Below, piece after piece: positions 18,061 to 26,624 of a stretch of 64,000 nt of DNA. The notes beneath the pieces are model-generated. The model did not search any database, was not told the DNA's origin, and saw nothing but the letters and a program-made list of their open reading frames with translations. Each line of letters starts with the position of its first letter. The first letter of the stretch is position 1. Origin of the DNA: an uncultured Cohaesibacter sp. (GTDB taxonomy: Bacteria > Pseudomonadota > Alphaproteobacteria > Rhizobiales > Cohaesibacteraceae); assembly GCF_963666525.1 (NCBI RefSeq), contig NZ_OY762905.1:2400001-2464000 (forward strand). Direction: 5' to 3'. The position numbers and the translations under genes were made by a program.

Positions 18061-18510
18061 TTAAAATGGCTTAACAACAGCCAGAATAACAATCGCCAGC
18101 ATCAGCAAGGTCGGAATTTCATTGAAATAACGATAGTAGACATGGCTCTTGCGATTTTGATCGGCTGCAAAAACGCGAACATAGCGTGCGCAGACCATAT
18201 GGTATGCGGTCATCAGACTGACAAGCAGAAACTTGACATGCAGCCAGATGGCATCGGCCGCCCAGATGCCGTGACCAAAGGCCAGCCATAGCCCGAAAAT
18301 CCAGCTGGCTATAAGCGAAGGATTCATGATGCCCTTGAGCAGCTTGCGCTCCATCACCTTGAAAGTCTCGGATTTATCGGAACCGATCTCGGCCGATGCA
18401 TGATAGACGAACAGCCGCGGCAGATAGAAGATACCCGCCATCCAGGTGATCACGCTGATGATATGCAGCGCCTTGGTCCACTCATAAGGCAGGAATTCCA
18501 GAAAATCCAT
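18061..18510 (-). CDS. hemJ: Protoporphyrinogen IX oxidase HemJ
   Basis: A 149-residue membrane protein of the HemJ (UPF0093) family, which oxidises protoporphyrinogen IX to protoporphyrin IX in haem synthesis. Four hydrophobic segments are visible. The conserved N-terminal part EWTKALHIISVITWMAGIFY includes His16, a likely haem ligand, and LPRLFVYH follows. The in-frame TTG at 18522 is rejected in favour of ATG 18510, which has AGGA about eight bases upstream. It is next to hemE on the same strand, consistent with a haem-synthesis pair. Confidence 0.93.
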   Translation of the reverse strand: MDFLEFLPYEWTKALHIISVITWMAGIFYLPRLFVYHASAEIGSDKSETFKVMERKLLKGIMNPSLIASWIFGLWLAFGHGIWAADAIWLHVKFLLVSLMTAYHMVCARYVRVFAADQNRKSHVYYRYFNEIPTLLMLAIVILAVVKPF

Positions 18511-18599
18511 TTCAGTCCTCAATAGTATTGATCAAAATCTGGTTCGCACAACAAGTGCCACTTATATGGCCTGGATCGGGCAATTGCGCCCAGACTGCA

Positions 18600-19631
18600 C
18601 TACCCGTGATAGGACCGTACACGATCTATCAGACGATGAACCAGATTGATATCACCCTGTGGGGAAATACCATGACCAAGGTTGAAGATGAAAGGCCCGT
18701 TGCTCCACGCGGCCATGATCCGGTCGATGGCCTCATCCAGATGACGTTCATCGGACATCAGAAGGGTAGGATCCAGATTGCCCTGCAAAGCCACCTTCGG
18801 CTGAAGAGCGTCCCGCGCCCAGTCAAGTGGCACGGTCCAGTCGAGCCCGATCGCGTTGACGCCGGTCACCGAAACAAAATCCTCAAGCCGCATACCGGCC
18901 CCTTTCGGGAAACCGATGATCTTTGCATCGGGGATTTGTGCCCGAACGCCAGCAACGATTTTGGCAATCGGATCTCGAGACGCTGTCACATAGAGCGCAT
19001 CATCCAGTACGCCAGCCCAGCTGTCGAAAATCTGCACAGCATCGGCTCCACACTGCAGCTGCTTGACCAGATAGAGGATCGAAGCTTCAACGAGAACATT
19101 GATCAACACCGCGAAAGCCTCGGGATGCTTGCGCGCAAACAGACGGGCCGGTGCCTGATCCGGTGTGCCATGCCCGGCAATCATATAGGTCGCCACAGTC
19201 CAGGGTGCACCACAGAAGCCAAGAAAAGTCGTTTCCTCCGGTAGCCCATGACGGATCTTGCCGACCGCCTCGAACACCGGTGAGAGATGATCAATCACCT
19301 TGGAAGGATCGAGATCCATGATTTCTTCGGGAGAAATCGGATCAAGCTGCGGACCTTCCCCTTGAACAAACCTGACCGAACGCCCAAGTCCATCGGGGAT
19401 CACGAGAATATCCGAGAAGAGAATTGCTGCATCGAAGCCAAACCGGCGAATGGGCTGCAACGTCACTTCGGTTGCCAGATCCGGATTGTAGCAAAGGGAA
19501 AGAAAATCACCTGCCTGGGCTCTGGTGGCACGATATTCGGGAAGATACCGTCCCGCCTGCCTCATCAGCCAGATGGGTGGGGTCTTCTCGGTCTGGCCAT
19601 TCAGAACGTTCATCAAGCGTCGATTGATCAC
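18600..19631 (-). CDS. hemE: Uroporphyrinogen decarboxylase
   Basis: A 343-residue cytoplasmic enzyme that removes four acetate carboxyls from uroporphyrinogen III to give coproporphyrinogen III. The signature WLMRQAGRYLPEYR is at residues 21-34. FCGAPWTVATYM, the active-site Asp and IFDSWAG are present, as is the C-terminal FNLGHGI motif. Length is normal. The gene reads leftward, away from the hemE-maf gap. In alphaproteobacteria such as Caulobacter the replication origin adjoins hemE on this side. Confidence 0.97.
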   Translation of the reverse strand: MINRRLMNVLNGQTEKTPPIWLMRQAGRYLPEYRATRAQAGDFLSLCYNPDLATEVTLQPIRRFGFDAAILFSDILVIPDGLGRSVRFVQGEGPQLDPISPEEIMDLDPSKVIDHLSPVFEAVGKIRHGLPEETTFLGFCGAPWTVATYMIAGHGTPDQAPARLFARKHPEAFAVLINVLVEASILYLVKQLQCGADAVQIFDSWAGVLDDALYVTASRDPIAKIVAGVRAQIPDAKIIGFPKGAGMRLEDFVSVTGVNAIGLDWTVPLDWARDALQPKVALQGNLDPTLLMSDERHLDEAIDRIMAAWSNGPFIFNLGHGISPQGDINLVHRLIDRVRSYHG

Positions 19632-20277
19632 GATATTTGTCTCCCCGTTTGCAGGCCGAATTGAGCACGATTCCCAGCAAACTTCCTAATAAAATATTTT
19701 AGTTTAATGTTTTGTTTATTCTTTTAGGCCGTGGATTGTGGGGGTTCTTTTTCGCCCACAAATTCCCCACAACACGTCTTGAACAACTGTGATTTTTCTG
19801 ATGCCGATTTCAAGACGACTTTCTGGGATTACGGGGACAAGTCGAGTCCGCCGCAGAAAGCTGCGCCCTCCAATGTGATCAAGTTCAGGTATGTTTGGGA
19901 GACAACTATTGAGCAATTTTTAACAAATTGTGTATTTACTGTTTGTTAACCTTGGTAAACAGAGTGTTAACAACTCGCTCGTTGCTCAATCGAGCTTGGG
20001 GATTAAAAAATGGTTAACGAGCATGAAATCGTGAACACTGAATAAACCGCCTGTTTATCCCACTTTGCCCACAGCCCCTGGGGAAGAATCGCTCACGGGG
20101 CTGTCAATAAGCCAGTTTCAAGACAGTTTGATGAAGGAAATGGCTGAACCCTGCGGGTTTGTCCTCCGGATAGGGTACTATTGGACAAACTGGGGGGAAG
20201 GATCCACAAAGAGCGTTTAGTTTCGCTGCCTGTTGCTCTAAATATCGAACCAACCTTTTACAGCTTGGACCAGTTTC
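19632..20277. other. Putative chromosomal replication origin (oriC)
   Basis: This 646 bp gene-free region lies between hemE and maf. It has an AT-rich block at 19684-19729 and another at 19911-19950. It carries three GTTAAC hexamers (19945, 19966, 20013), a full CtrA box (20003-20018) and DnaA-box-like 9-mers: TTCCCCACA (19763-19771), TTGCCCACA (20065-20073) and GGATCCACA (20200-20208). The perfect inverted nonamers ATTGAGCAA (19908-19916) and TTGCTCAAT (19982-19990) enclose the central TTAA-rich part. Location next to hemE, divergent flanking genes and a nearby parS array fit the alphaproteobacterial origin. The DnaA boxes are weak, so the exact minimal origin is not defined. Confidence 0.75.
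20003..20018. promoter_or_regulatory. CtrA-binding site in the putative origin
   Basis: TTAAAAAATGGTTAAC is an exact TTAA-N7-TTAA match, the CtrA consensus. In Caulobacter, phosphorylated CtrA bound at oriC sites blocks initiation in swarmer cells. Role here is inferred from site and position. Confidence 0.7.
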
Positions 20278-20874
20278 ATGATTCCATTGATTCTCGCTTC
20301 GAAAAGTCAGGCACGGGCGTCTCTTCTGTCCAATGCCGGACTGTCCTTTGAAACCTTTGCCGCTGAAGTGGATGAACGGGCCGCGGAACAGCCGCTGATC
20401 GAGACTGGTGCTCCGCCTTCCGATATCGCCACCCTGCTGGCGGAAGTGAAGGCGATGGATGTGTCCACCCGCCATCCTGACGCCCTGGTGATCGGGGCTG
20501 ACCAGACTCTGGGCTTTGGGGATAAACGCTTCAACAAACCGGAAAATGAGGACGCCGCCCGCCGGCAACTGTTGGAACTCTGCGGACAAAGCCATCAGCT
20601 GCATTCGGCAGTGGCCTGTGCAAAGGGTGGGGAAATCCTCTGGAGTCACGTCTCGACAGCCACCCTCACCATGCGACCTTTGAGCCCACAGGAGATCGGG
20701 CGCTATATGGCAAGAGTGGGCGATCAGGTGCGGTCCAGTGTCGGCTGCTACCAGTTGGAAGGGCTGGGCGTGCAGCTGTTTGAACAGATCGACGGTGACT
20801 ATTTCACCATTCTCGGCCTGCCCTTGCTGCCCCTTCTTGGCTATCTGCGCCAGCATCAGGGATTGGAATTTTGA
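20278..20874 (+). CDS. maf: Maf-family nucleotide pyrophosphatase
   Basis: A 198-residue Maf/HAM1-fold protein. LILASKSQARASLLSNAG (residues 4-21) is the Maf signature with the conserved Ser and Arg; VIGADQTL contains the catalytic Asp; SSVGCYQLEG is the conserved C-terminal segment. Maf proteins hydrolyse non-canonical nucleoside triphosphates to monophosphates. It is the first rightward gene after the putative origin, followed at once by aroE (2 bp gap), coaE and dnaQ, a conserved alphaproteobacterial run. Confidence 0.92.
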   Translation: MIPLILASKSQARASLLSNAGLSFETFAAEVDERAAEQPLIETGAPPSDIATLLAEVKAMDVSTRHPDALVIGADQTLGFGDKRFNKPENEDAARRQLLELCGQSHQLHSAVACAKGGEILWSHVSTATLTMRPLSPQEIGRYMARVGDQVRSSVGCYQLEGLGVQLFEQIDGDYFTILGLPLLPLLGYLRQHQGLEF

Positions 20875-20876
20875 TC

Positions 20877-21740
20877 ATGAGCGCAGCAACAACCACTCAC
20901 ATGCAAAAGGCTTTTGTCATCGGCTGGCCGATTGAACAGTCCAAATCACCGCTTATTCATGGCCACTGGCTTAATCACTATGACCTTGTCGGCAGCTACG
21001 AGAAAATTGCCGTTGAACCGGAAAACCTCGGTGCCTTCATCAGCGAAATGAAAGAGCGGGGCTTTGTCGGCGGTAACGTGACCATCCCCCACAAGCAGGC
21101 AGTGCTGGATCATGTCGATGTTATCCATCCGGCCGCCCAGAAGCTCAAGGCCGCCAATACCCTGTGGTTCGAAGATGGCAAGCTGCATGCGGATAATACC
21201 GACGGCTACGGTTTTCTGGCCAATCTCGACCAGCAGCAGCCCGGTTGGGACAGGGCAACGAGTGCAAATGCCATGGTGCTCGGTGCTGGTGGGGCTGCCC
21301 GCCCGGTTATCAATGGACTGATCGAGCGAGGCTTTGAAACCGTTACGATAGCGAATCGAACAAAATCAAAATCAGAAGAGCTTGTGCAACTGTTTGCCGC
21401 GCTCGGACTGGGCGATCGGGTTCTCGTGGTCGACTGGGAAAAGCGCGCTGAAAGCCTTAAATCCATTGATTGTCTGGTCAATACCTCAAGCCTTGGCATG
21501 ATCGGGCAACCGCCTCTTGATCTTTCTCTTGATGCTCTGCCCGTTTCGGCGCTGGTCACTGATATTGTCTATAATCCGCTGGAAACGGACATCCTGCGGC
21601 AGGCCCGGTTGCGCGGCAATCCGGTAGTCGATGGCCTTGGTATGCTGTTGCATCAGGCTGTTCCGGGCTTCGAGCACTGGTTTGGCAAACGGCCTGTGGT
21701 CACCGACCTATTGCGTCAGACGGTTCTGAAGAGCTTGTAG
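20877..21740 (+). CDS. aroE: Shikimate dehydrogenase
   Basis: A 287-residue NADP-dependent enzyme that reduces 3-dehydroshikimate in aromatic amino acid synthesis. The shikimate-binding SKSP is at residues 22-25 after GWPIEQ, and the catalytic Lys is in NVTIPHKQ. The NADP site shows VLGAGGAARPVI and ANRTKSKSEEL; the C-terminal helix has DGLGMLLHQ. The ATG at 20877 is used: an in-frame TTG at 20871 overlaps the maf stop, and ATG 20901 is a shorter option. It is tightly packed between maf and coaE, so the three are probably cotranscribed. Confidence 0.95.
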   Translation: MSAATTTHMQKAFVIGWPIEQSKSPLIHGHWLNHYDLVGSYEKIAVEPENLGAFISEMKERGFVGGNVTIPHKQAVLDHVDVIHPAAQKLKAANTLWFEDGKLHADNTDGYGFLANLDQQQPGWDRATSANAMVLGAGGAARPVINGLIERGFETVTIANRTKSKSEELVQLFAALGLGDRVLVVDWEKRAESLKSIDCLVNTSSLGMIGQPPLDLSLDALPVSALVTDIVYNPLETDILRQARLRGNPVVDGLGMLLHQAVPGFEHWFGKRPVVTDLLRQTVLKSL

Positions 21741-21749
21741 GAGCATCTC

Positions 21750-22352
21750 ATGATCAAGATTGGCCTCACCGGCTCCATAGGAATGGGCAAGACGACCACC
21801 GGACAGATGTTTGTAGACCGCGGTTGTCCGCTGCATGATGCCGATGCGGTGGTCCACCGCCTCTACAAGGGAGCGGCCGTGCCGCTGATTGAAGCGGAGT
21901 TTCCTGGCACCACAGGGCCCTTGGGAGTGGATCGGGCAGCACTCTCGTCCCGGGTTATCGGCAATCCTGAGGCCATGAAGCGCCTTGAGACCATCATCCA
22001 CCCGCTGGTGCGACAGCAAGAGCGGGAGTTTTACGAACAGGCCCGCGCCGATGGCATTGAAATGGTGGTGCTGGATATCCCGCTGTTGTTCGAGACCGGC
22101 GCCGAGGATCGTGTCGATGTCGTGGTGGTTGTCTCAGCCGATGCAGACACCCAGCGCCAACGGGTTCTGGCGCGGCCGGGCATGACGATCGCAAAATTCG
22201 AGGCCATCAAGGCCAAACAGATGCCTGATGAGGAAAAACGCAGCCGGGCGGACTATATCGTCGATACCGGAAGAGGTCTGGATGCCGCCGTCGCTCAGGT
22301 TGATGCCATCCTCGAGGATATCAAAAGACGCTTTGCACAAAGAGGCGAATAG
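21750..22352 (+). CDS. coaE: Dephospho-CoA kinase
   Basis: A 200-residue P-loop kinase that performs the last step of coenzyme A synthesis. The P-loop GSIGMGKT is at residues 8-15, after the start [16 protein letters not shown] follows at about 30-38, the lid carries RVLARPGMT, and [10 protein letters not shown] is the family substrate motif. Length is normal. AGGAG precedes the ATG. It lies nine bases after aroE. Confidence 0.96.
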   Translation: MIKIGLTGSIGMGKTTTGQMFVDRGCPLHDADAVVHRLYKGAAVPLIEAEFPGTTGPLGVDRAALSSRVIGNPEAMKRLETIIHPLVRQQEREFYEQARADGIEMVVLDIPLLFETGAEDRVDVVVVVSADADTQRQRVLARPGMTIAKFEAIKAKQMPDEEKRSRADYIVDTGRGLDAAVAQVDAILEDIKRRFAQRGE

Positions 22353-22397
22353 ATCATAGTCACCCCTTGTGGTGATTTGTTTGCGAAAGAGTTGGAA

Positions 22398-23138
22398 ATG
22401 GCACTGAGGGAAATTGTATTCGATACCGAAACAACCGGTCTGGACGTCATGACGGGGGACAGGGTTGTCGAAATCGGCTGCGTGGAACTGATCAACCATC
22501 TGCCGACGGAGAACAATTTTCACGTCTATATCAATCCAGAGCGGGACATGCCCGAAGAGGCTTTCCGAGTGCATGGGCTTTCGCAGGAATTTCTCTCCGA
22601 CAAGCCGAAATTTGCCGAGATCGCCAAGGATTTCCATGAATTCATCAAGGATACGGTGCTGATCGCTCACAATGCCAGCTTCGACGTCAAGTTTCTCAAC
22701 TGGGAGCTTGATAAGGCCGGATTCCCGAAAATCGACAATGACCTGGTCATTGATACGCTGGCGATGGCGCGCCAGAGATTTCCGGCCGGTCCTAACAACC
22801 TCGATGTGCTCTGCAGCCGTTTTGGCATCGACAACTCGAAACGCACCTTGCACGGCGCTCTGCTCGATAGTGAGATTCTGGCGGACGTCTATCTGGAACT
22901 GATCGGAGGCCGCCAGACCAGTTTCATGCTGTCCAGTGATCAGCAGAGTGACGCAGACAGTGCTGGTGGTGGCACCGGGCTGCGCCAGCCTGCCAGAACT
23001 CGCCCCTCGCCTCTTCCCGCCCGTTTGACTGAAGCCGAGATTGAAGCGCATCTGACATTTCTGAAAGAAGTCAAGGGCGACGTCATCTGGGCGCAATACA
23101 TGCCTCAGCCAGAGGTCGCCGATCAGAGCGAGGGCTGA
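22398..23138 (+). CDS. dnaQ: DNA polymerase III subunit epsilon (proofreading exonuclease)
   Basis: A 246-residue DEDDh exonuclease. Exo I is FDTETTGLD with Asp9 and Glu11; HNASFDVKFLN gives the exo II Asp; HGALLDSEILADVYLEL gives the exo III His and Asp. The C-terminal 60 residues, rich in Ser, Gly, Pro and Arg, form the linker to the alpha-subunit-binding tail. The in-frame TTG at 22377 is rejected for ATG 22398, which gives the usual MALREIVFDTETTGLD start. A parS-like site begins four bases after its stop, followed by a bidirectional terminator shared with secB. Confidence 0.95.
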   Translation: MALREIVFDTETTGLDVMTGDRVVEIGCVELINHLPTENNFHVYINPERDMPEEAFRVHGLSQEFLSDKPKFAEIAKDFHEFIKDTVLIAHNASFDVKFLNWELDKAGFPKIDNDLVIDTLAMARQRFPAGPNNLDVLCSRFGIDNSKRTLHGALLDSEILADVYLELIGGRQTSFMLSSDQQSDADSAGGGTGLRQPARTRPSPLPARLTEAEIEAHLTFLKEVKGDVIWAQYMPQPEVADQSEG

Positions 23139-23141
23139 TCT

Positions 23142-23157
23142 GGATTCACGTGAAACC
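23142..23157. promoter_or_regulatory. parS-like ParB-binding site 8
   Basis: GGATTCACGTGAAACC matches parS at 13 of 16 positions and is identical to the site inside rsmG. It lies between the dnaQ stop and the shared terminator, on the other side of the putative origin from the other seven. Confidence 0.65.
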
Positions 23158-23186
23158 TGATTAACAAGCCGTTAACAGCGGCAATG

Positions 23187-23219
23187 AAAAAGCCGACTGG
23201 ATGGTCCAGTCGGCTTTTC
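23187..23219. terminator. Bidirectional terminator between dnaQ and secB
   Basis: Perfect 11-base arms AGCCGACTGGA (23191-23201) and TCCAGTCGGCT (23205-23215) are flanked by AAAA on the left and TTTT on the right, so it can stop transcription from both convergent genes. Confidence 0.92.
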
Positions 23220-23243
23220 TTGTTCTTGCGCTTGGCAGCCAGC

Positions 23244-23741
23244 TTATTGGGTTGGCTGGGTCTGCTGCTGCTGAGCAGCCATTTCCATCATCCGCTGACG
23301 ATAGAGCTGGGCAAAATCGATCGGATCCACATTCAGCGGAGGGAAGCCGCCGCGCATGGTCGCGTCGGAAATGATCTGACGGGCAAACGGGAAGAGCAGG
23401 CGCGGGCATTCGATCATCACGAACGGATGCAGCTGTTCCTGCGGAACGTTGGACACCGAGAAGATGCCGGCATAGAGCAGTTCGACGTTGAACATGGTGG
23501 TATCGTCGACGGTTGCCTTGGCGTTCAGGGTCAGCTCGGCTTCGAATTCGGTTTCGGAAAGCGGAGTGGCGTTCACGTTGATCTGAACGTTGATATCCGG
23601 AGCCTTCTCGCGGGGACGCAGGGAATCTGGTGCATTGGGATTCTCGAATGACAGATCCTTGATATACTGGGCCAGAATTCTCATGCCAGGCAGTTTGAGG
23701 TCTCCGCCTGCAGCTGCGCCATTTTCTTGTGCGTCGCTCAT
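23244..23741 (-). CDS. secB: Protein-export chaperone SecB
   Basis: A 165-residue SecB, the tetrameric cytosolic chaperone that keeps preproteins unfolded and hands them to Sec[16 protein letters not shown] (about residues 27-41) and the conserved C-terminal half with [21 protein letters not shown] are diagnostic. A Gln-rich tail ends the protein. The frame is open for 20 codons further upstream, but ATG 23741 gives the usual short acidic N-terminus MSDAQENG. It is convergent with dnaQ. Confidence 0.96.
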   Translation of the reverse strand: MSDAQENGAAAGGDLKLPGMRILAQYIKDLSFENPNAPDSLRPREKAPDINVQINVNATPLSETEFEAELTLNAKATVDDTTMFNVELLYAGIFSVSNVPQEQLHPFVMIECPRLLFPFARQIISDATMRGGFPPLNVDPIDFAQLYRQRMMEMAAQQQQTQPTQ

Positions 23742-24057
23742 AAAACTGTTTCCTAATTCATTGGTTGAACAAACTGGGACAACAAAGGGAACTCCCGGCA
23801 ACCTGGCACCTGAATTGTGTCGAGATCAGGCGCTTGAGCCCGATCGCCTCCCTTGGATCATTTGGGTGCAACAGAAGGGTTCGATTTGATTATCCTCTTG
23901 TCTATGAAACGCTGTAGCATGATGAACAGGCTGAAACAAGGAAAAGGCCCACGCGCCCATCGCATTTGACCGCTTTGCCCAAGTTTCTGGTCTGGCGGCT
24001 GTCTGGCAGCTCTTGATTGCTGCCGCATTTATCTTGGTGGCGCGAATTCGTTGCTTG
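23742..24057. other. Intergenic region secB-fxsA
   Basis: This 316 bp stretch carries the secB promoter by position and the 3' end region of fxsA. No credible open frame, hairpin terminator or known operator was recognised. Confidence 0.5.
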
Positions 24058-24627
24058 TCAGGAAGACTTGTTCCAGGGGGAATCCGGACCATTACCATTT
24101 TCTATGACCGCATGATCTTTCACTTCGCCAAACTGGTCCTCATCCAGATCGATGATGTCGTCATTCGAAGGTCGCGGGCCGGTGTTGCGGGACTGATAGC
24201 TGTAGCTTTCATAATAGGTACCGCCGCCGCTGCCAAAAGACTGGCTGTGCAGTCCGGCTACGGTGACGCGGCTCTTGAAAAAGTGGAAAATGCCGTCCCG
24301 AATACCGGGAACCAGCAGCAGGAAACCGAAGGTGTCGGTAACAAAACCCGGCGTCAGCAAAAGCAGACCGGCAGCCAGCAGCATGACGCCATGCGCCATT
24401 TCCTTGCCCGGAATCTTGCCCTGGTTCATCTGTTGCTGTGCCTGCCCGATCAGGGCAAAGCCCTGCCGACGCAGAAGGATCGTGCCGATAACCGCCGTCA
24501 GGAGCACGCCAAGCAATGTGTTGACCACACCGATTTGCCCGCCAACAAGGATGAAGACGCCAATTTCCAGGATCGGCACTGCCAGCAGCAGAAAAGGAAG
24601 GAATGGAAAGAGCGATCTGTTCGTCAC
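24058..24627 (-). CDS. fxsA: FxsA family membrane protein
   Basis: A 189-residue cytoplasmic membrane protein. Hydrophobic segments lie at about 7-27, 30-50 and 80-108. Between them RRQGFALIGQAQQQMNQGKIPGKE (in part) is the family hallmark loop. The C-terminal 70 residues are hydrophilic with a Gly/Ser/Tyr-rich part and an acidic segment. FxsA was named for relieving F-plasmid exclusion of phage T7 when overproduced; its normal role is unknown. It is divergent from the Tim44-like gene, an arrangement common in this order. Confidence 0.88.
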   Translation of the reverse strand: MTNRSLFPFLPFLLLAVPILEIGVFILVGGQIGVVNTLLGVLLTAVIGTILLRRQGFALIGQAQQQMNQGKIPGKEMAHGVMLLAAGLLLLTPGFVTDTFGFLLLVPGIRDGIFHFFKSRVTVAGLHSQSFGSGGGTYYESYSYQSRNTGPRPSNDDIIDLDEDQFGEVKDHAVIENGNGPDSPWNKSS

Positions 24628-24773
24628 CTATGCGGTCTCCTCAAAAGATTGTGTTTTTTATGCTCCTTTCGTTTTCCATTATGGATTTGCAAGGAGCCCT
24701 TCCTTAAATATAGAAAGAAAAGTGAAAGTTTCAGTGCTTTATTGCAAAATTCAACCTGATCAAGGCGAGCTAT

Positions 24774-25505
24774 ATGTCCCAATTCCTCGGTTTCGATTTA
24801 ACTTCAGTTGTTTTCCTCATTATTGCCGTCGTCCTGTTCTGGCGCTTGAAGGATGTTCTTGGCACGAGGACAGGCAATGAAGCCGATCCTTTCGACCCCT
24901 TCTCGGATCACGAAAAGGACAGGGAGAGAAAAGCGCCTCCTGCGGATGACGTAGGGGACAATGTGATTGCCTTGCCAGACCGTGGCGAGAGTGAAGCCGA
25001 AACGGTGGAAGAGAAGAACCGGCGCATCGAGAAGATTGCTCCTGTCGGCTCATCGCTCAATGCTGCACTGTCCCAGCTCATGGCCATGGATCGCAGCTTT
25101 GATCCGGACAGCTTCCTTGCCGGGGCCCGCATCGCCTATGAAATGATCGTGACCGCCTATGCAGAGGGAGACCGCAAGACCCTCAAGCAGCTACTGGCCG
25201 CCGATGTGTTCACCGGCTTCACCAGTGCGCTGGACGAACGGGAGAGCAAGAATCTTCGCGTCGAATTCACCTTCATCGGCATCAACAAGTCATCCATCGT
25301 GGAAGCGGAAGTGGCGGGCAACGAGGCACAGATCACCGTGCGCTTTGTCTCCTCAATCACCTCCTGCACCAAGGACGATATCGGCCATGTCATTGAAGGG
25401 GATCCGAATTCGGTCGAGGAAGTCACCGATATCTGGACCTTCAGCCGCGACATGAGCAGCCGTAACCCGAACTGGAAACTGATCGGAACCGAATCGGCCC
25501 AATGA
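24774..25505 (+). CDS. Tim44-like domain membrane protein
   Basis: A 243-residue protein. A single N-terminal membrane segment (about residues 8-24, LTSVVFLIIAVVLFWRL) is followed by a charged low-complexity linker (about 30-85). A C-terminal Tim44-like domain (about 90-240) begins with FDPDSFLAGARIAYEMIV. The fold is related to the mitochondrial import factor Tim44; bacterial versions are membrane-anchored proteins probably involved in inner-membrane protein assembly. Function is inferred from the domain. Its stop overlaps the mltA start by four bases (ATGA-type), so both are translated together. Confidence 0.88.
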   Translation: MSQFLGFDLTSVVFLIIAVVLFWRLKDVLGTRTGNEADPFDPFSDHEKDRERKAPPADDVGDNVIALPDRGESEAETVEEKNRRIEKIAPVGSSLNAALSQLMAMDRSFDPDSFLAGARIAYEMIVTAYAEGDRKTLKQLLAADVFTGFTSALDERESKNLRVEFTFIGINKSSIVEAEVAGNEAQITVRFVSSITSCTKDDIGHVIEGDPNSVEEVTDIWTFSRDMSSRNPNWKLIGTESAQ

Positions 25506-26623
25506 GCGCGGAGACTGAACCACTGGATTTTTCCGATCTGGCAGGATGGGATGATCATGATCACGAGGCGGCTTTTGCCGCCTTTTTTCATTCCGCCCAC
25601 CATCTTCTGCACCGTCCGCCCACCTCGAGAGCGGGTAGCGCGGCGGCTGAAGACCTTCTGATGATAGCCAGAGCCGCTCTGGCCCAGTCCGGGGTACTTG
25701 ATCGGAAGGCGGCCCGCCTGTTCTTTGAAAGCCACTTCCTGCCGGTTGCCCTTGCCAGCCCGGGCCTTCTGACCGGCTATTATGAACCGGTGTTCGAAGC
25801 CCGTCTCAGCCGCGACGAGACCTTTGCCTTCCCATTGCACAAGCGGCCTGATGATCTGGTCCCTCTGACCCCAGAAGAGGCAGAGAAGGTGGGCTTTACG
25901 CCAGAAACCAGTTTTGCTCGCAAAACCGCTGACGGCTTGTGCTTTCATGCCAGCAGGGCTGAAGTCATGGCCGGGGCGCTCGATGGCAGGGATCTGGAAC
26001 TTGCGTGGTTGAAAGATCCGCTTGAGGCCTATGTCATTCACATTCAGGGCTCGGCCAGACTTGACCTTGGCGATGGAGCGACCATGCGGATTGCCTTTGA
26101 TGGCAAGTCCGGCCATCCCTATCGCTCGCTTGGCAAGTATCTGATTGAACGTGGTGTTTTTACGGCCAGCAGCATCACCATGGATGGCTTGCTGGCTCAT
26201 CTGCGCTCCCTTGGCAGAGAGGGAACAAGGCTGTTGGGGGAAAACCCCTCCTATATCTATTTCAAGGCTGTCTCTGAGGGGCATGAAGCCGTTGAGGCAG
26301 GGAAGGATGCCCGGTTCGGACCGAAGGCCGCAGCAGGAGTTCCCCTTGTTCCCATGCGCAGCATCGCGGTGGATCGGCACATCCACACCTTCGGTTTGCC
26401 ATTTTGGCTGGAAACCTTCTTGCCTGATGCGGGCGGAGAGGGTAAACCCTTCAGGCAAATGGTCTTTGCCCATGACACTGGGTCTGCCATCAAGGGCGCA
26501 GCTCGTGGCGACCTGTTTGTCGGAACCGGTCCCGAAGCCGGGGCATTGGCCGGACAACTTCAACAACAGACACGCTTTATCTGCCTGATGCCAAGCCGGG
26601 TAGCTGACAACAGAGGAGGATGA
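25502..26623 (+). CDS. mltA: Murein transglycosylase A (MltA-type)
   Basis: A 373-residue lytic transglycosylase that cleaves the MurNAc-GlcNAc bond to form 1,6-anhydro ends. The MltA domain includes GLLTGYYEP (about 90-98), the insert with HIQGSARLDLGDG, and the C-terminal 3D domain with AHDTGSAIKGAARGDLFVGTG, whose Asp residues serve catalysis. No signal peptide or lipobox is visible: the N-terminus is acidic (MSAETEPLDFSDLAGWDDHD). Rhizobial homologues commonly start like this, so export may need an upstream start or another route. It lies in the Tim44-mltA-smr run with overlapping or adjacent ends. Confidence 0.92.
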   Translation: MSAETEPLDFSDLAGWDDHDHEAAFAAFFHSAHHLLHRPPTSRAGSAAAEDLLMIARAALAQSGVLDRKAARLFFESHFLPVALASPGLLTGYYEPVFEARLSRDETFAFPLHKRPDDLVPLTPEEAEKVGFTPETSFARKTADGLCFHASRAEVMAGALDGRDLELAWLKDPLEAYVIHIQGSARLDLGDGATMRIAFDGKSGHPYRSLGKYLIERGVFTASSITMDGLLAHLRSLGREGTRLLGENPSYIYFKAVSEGHEAVEAGKDARFGPKAAAGVPLVPMRSIAVDRHIHTFGLPFWLETFLPDAGGEGKPFRQMVFAHDTGSAIKGAARGDLFVGTGPEAGALAGQLQQQTRFICLMPSRVADNRGG

Positions 26624-26624
26624 A

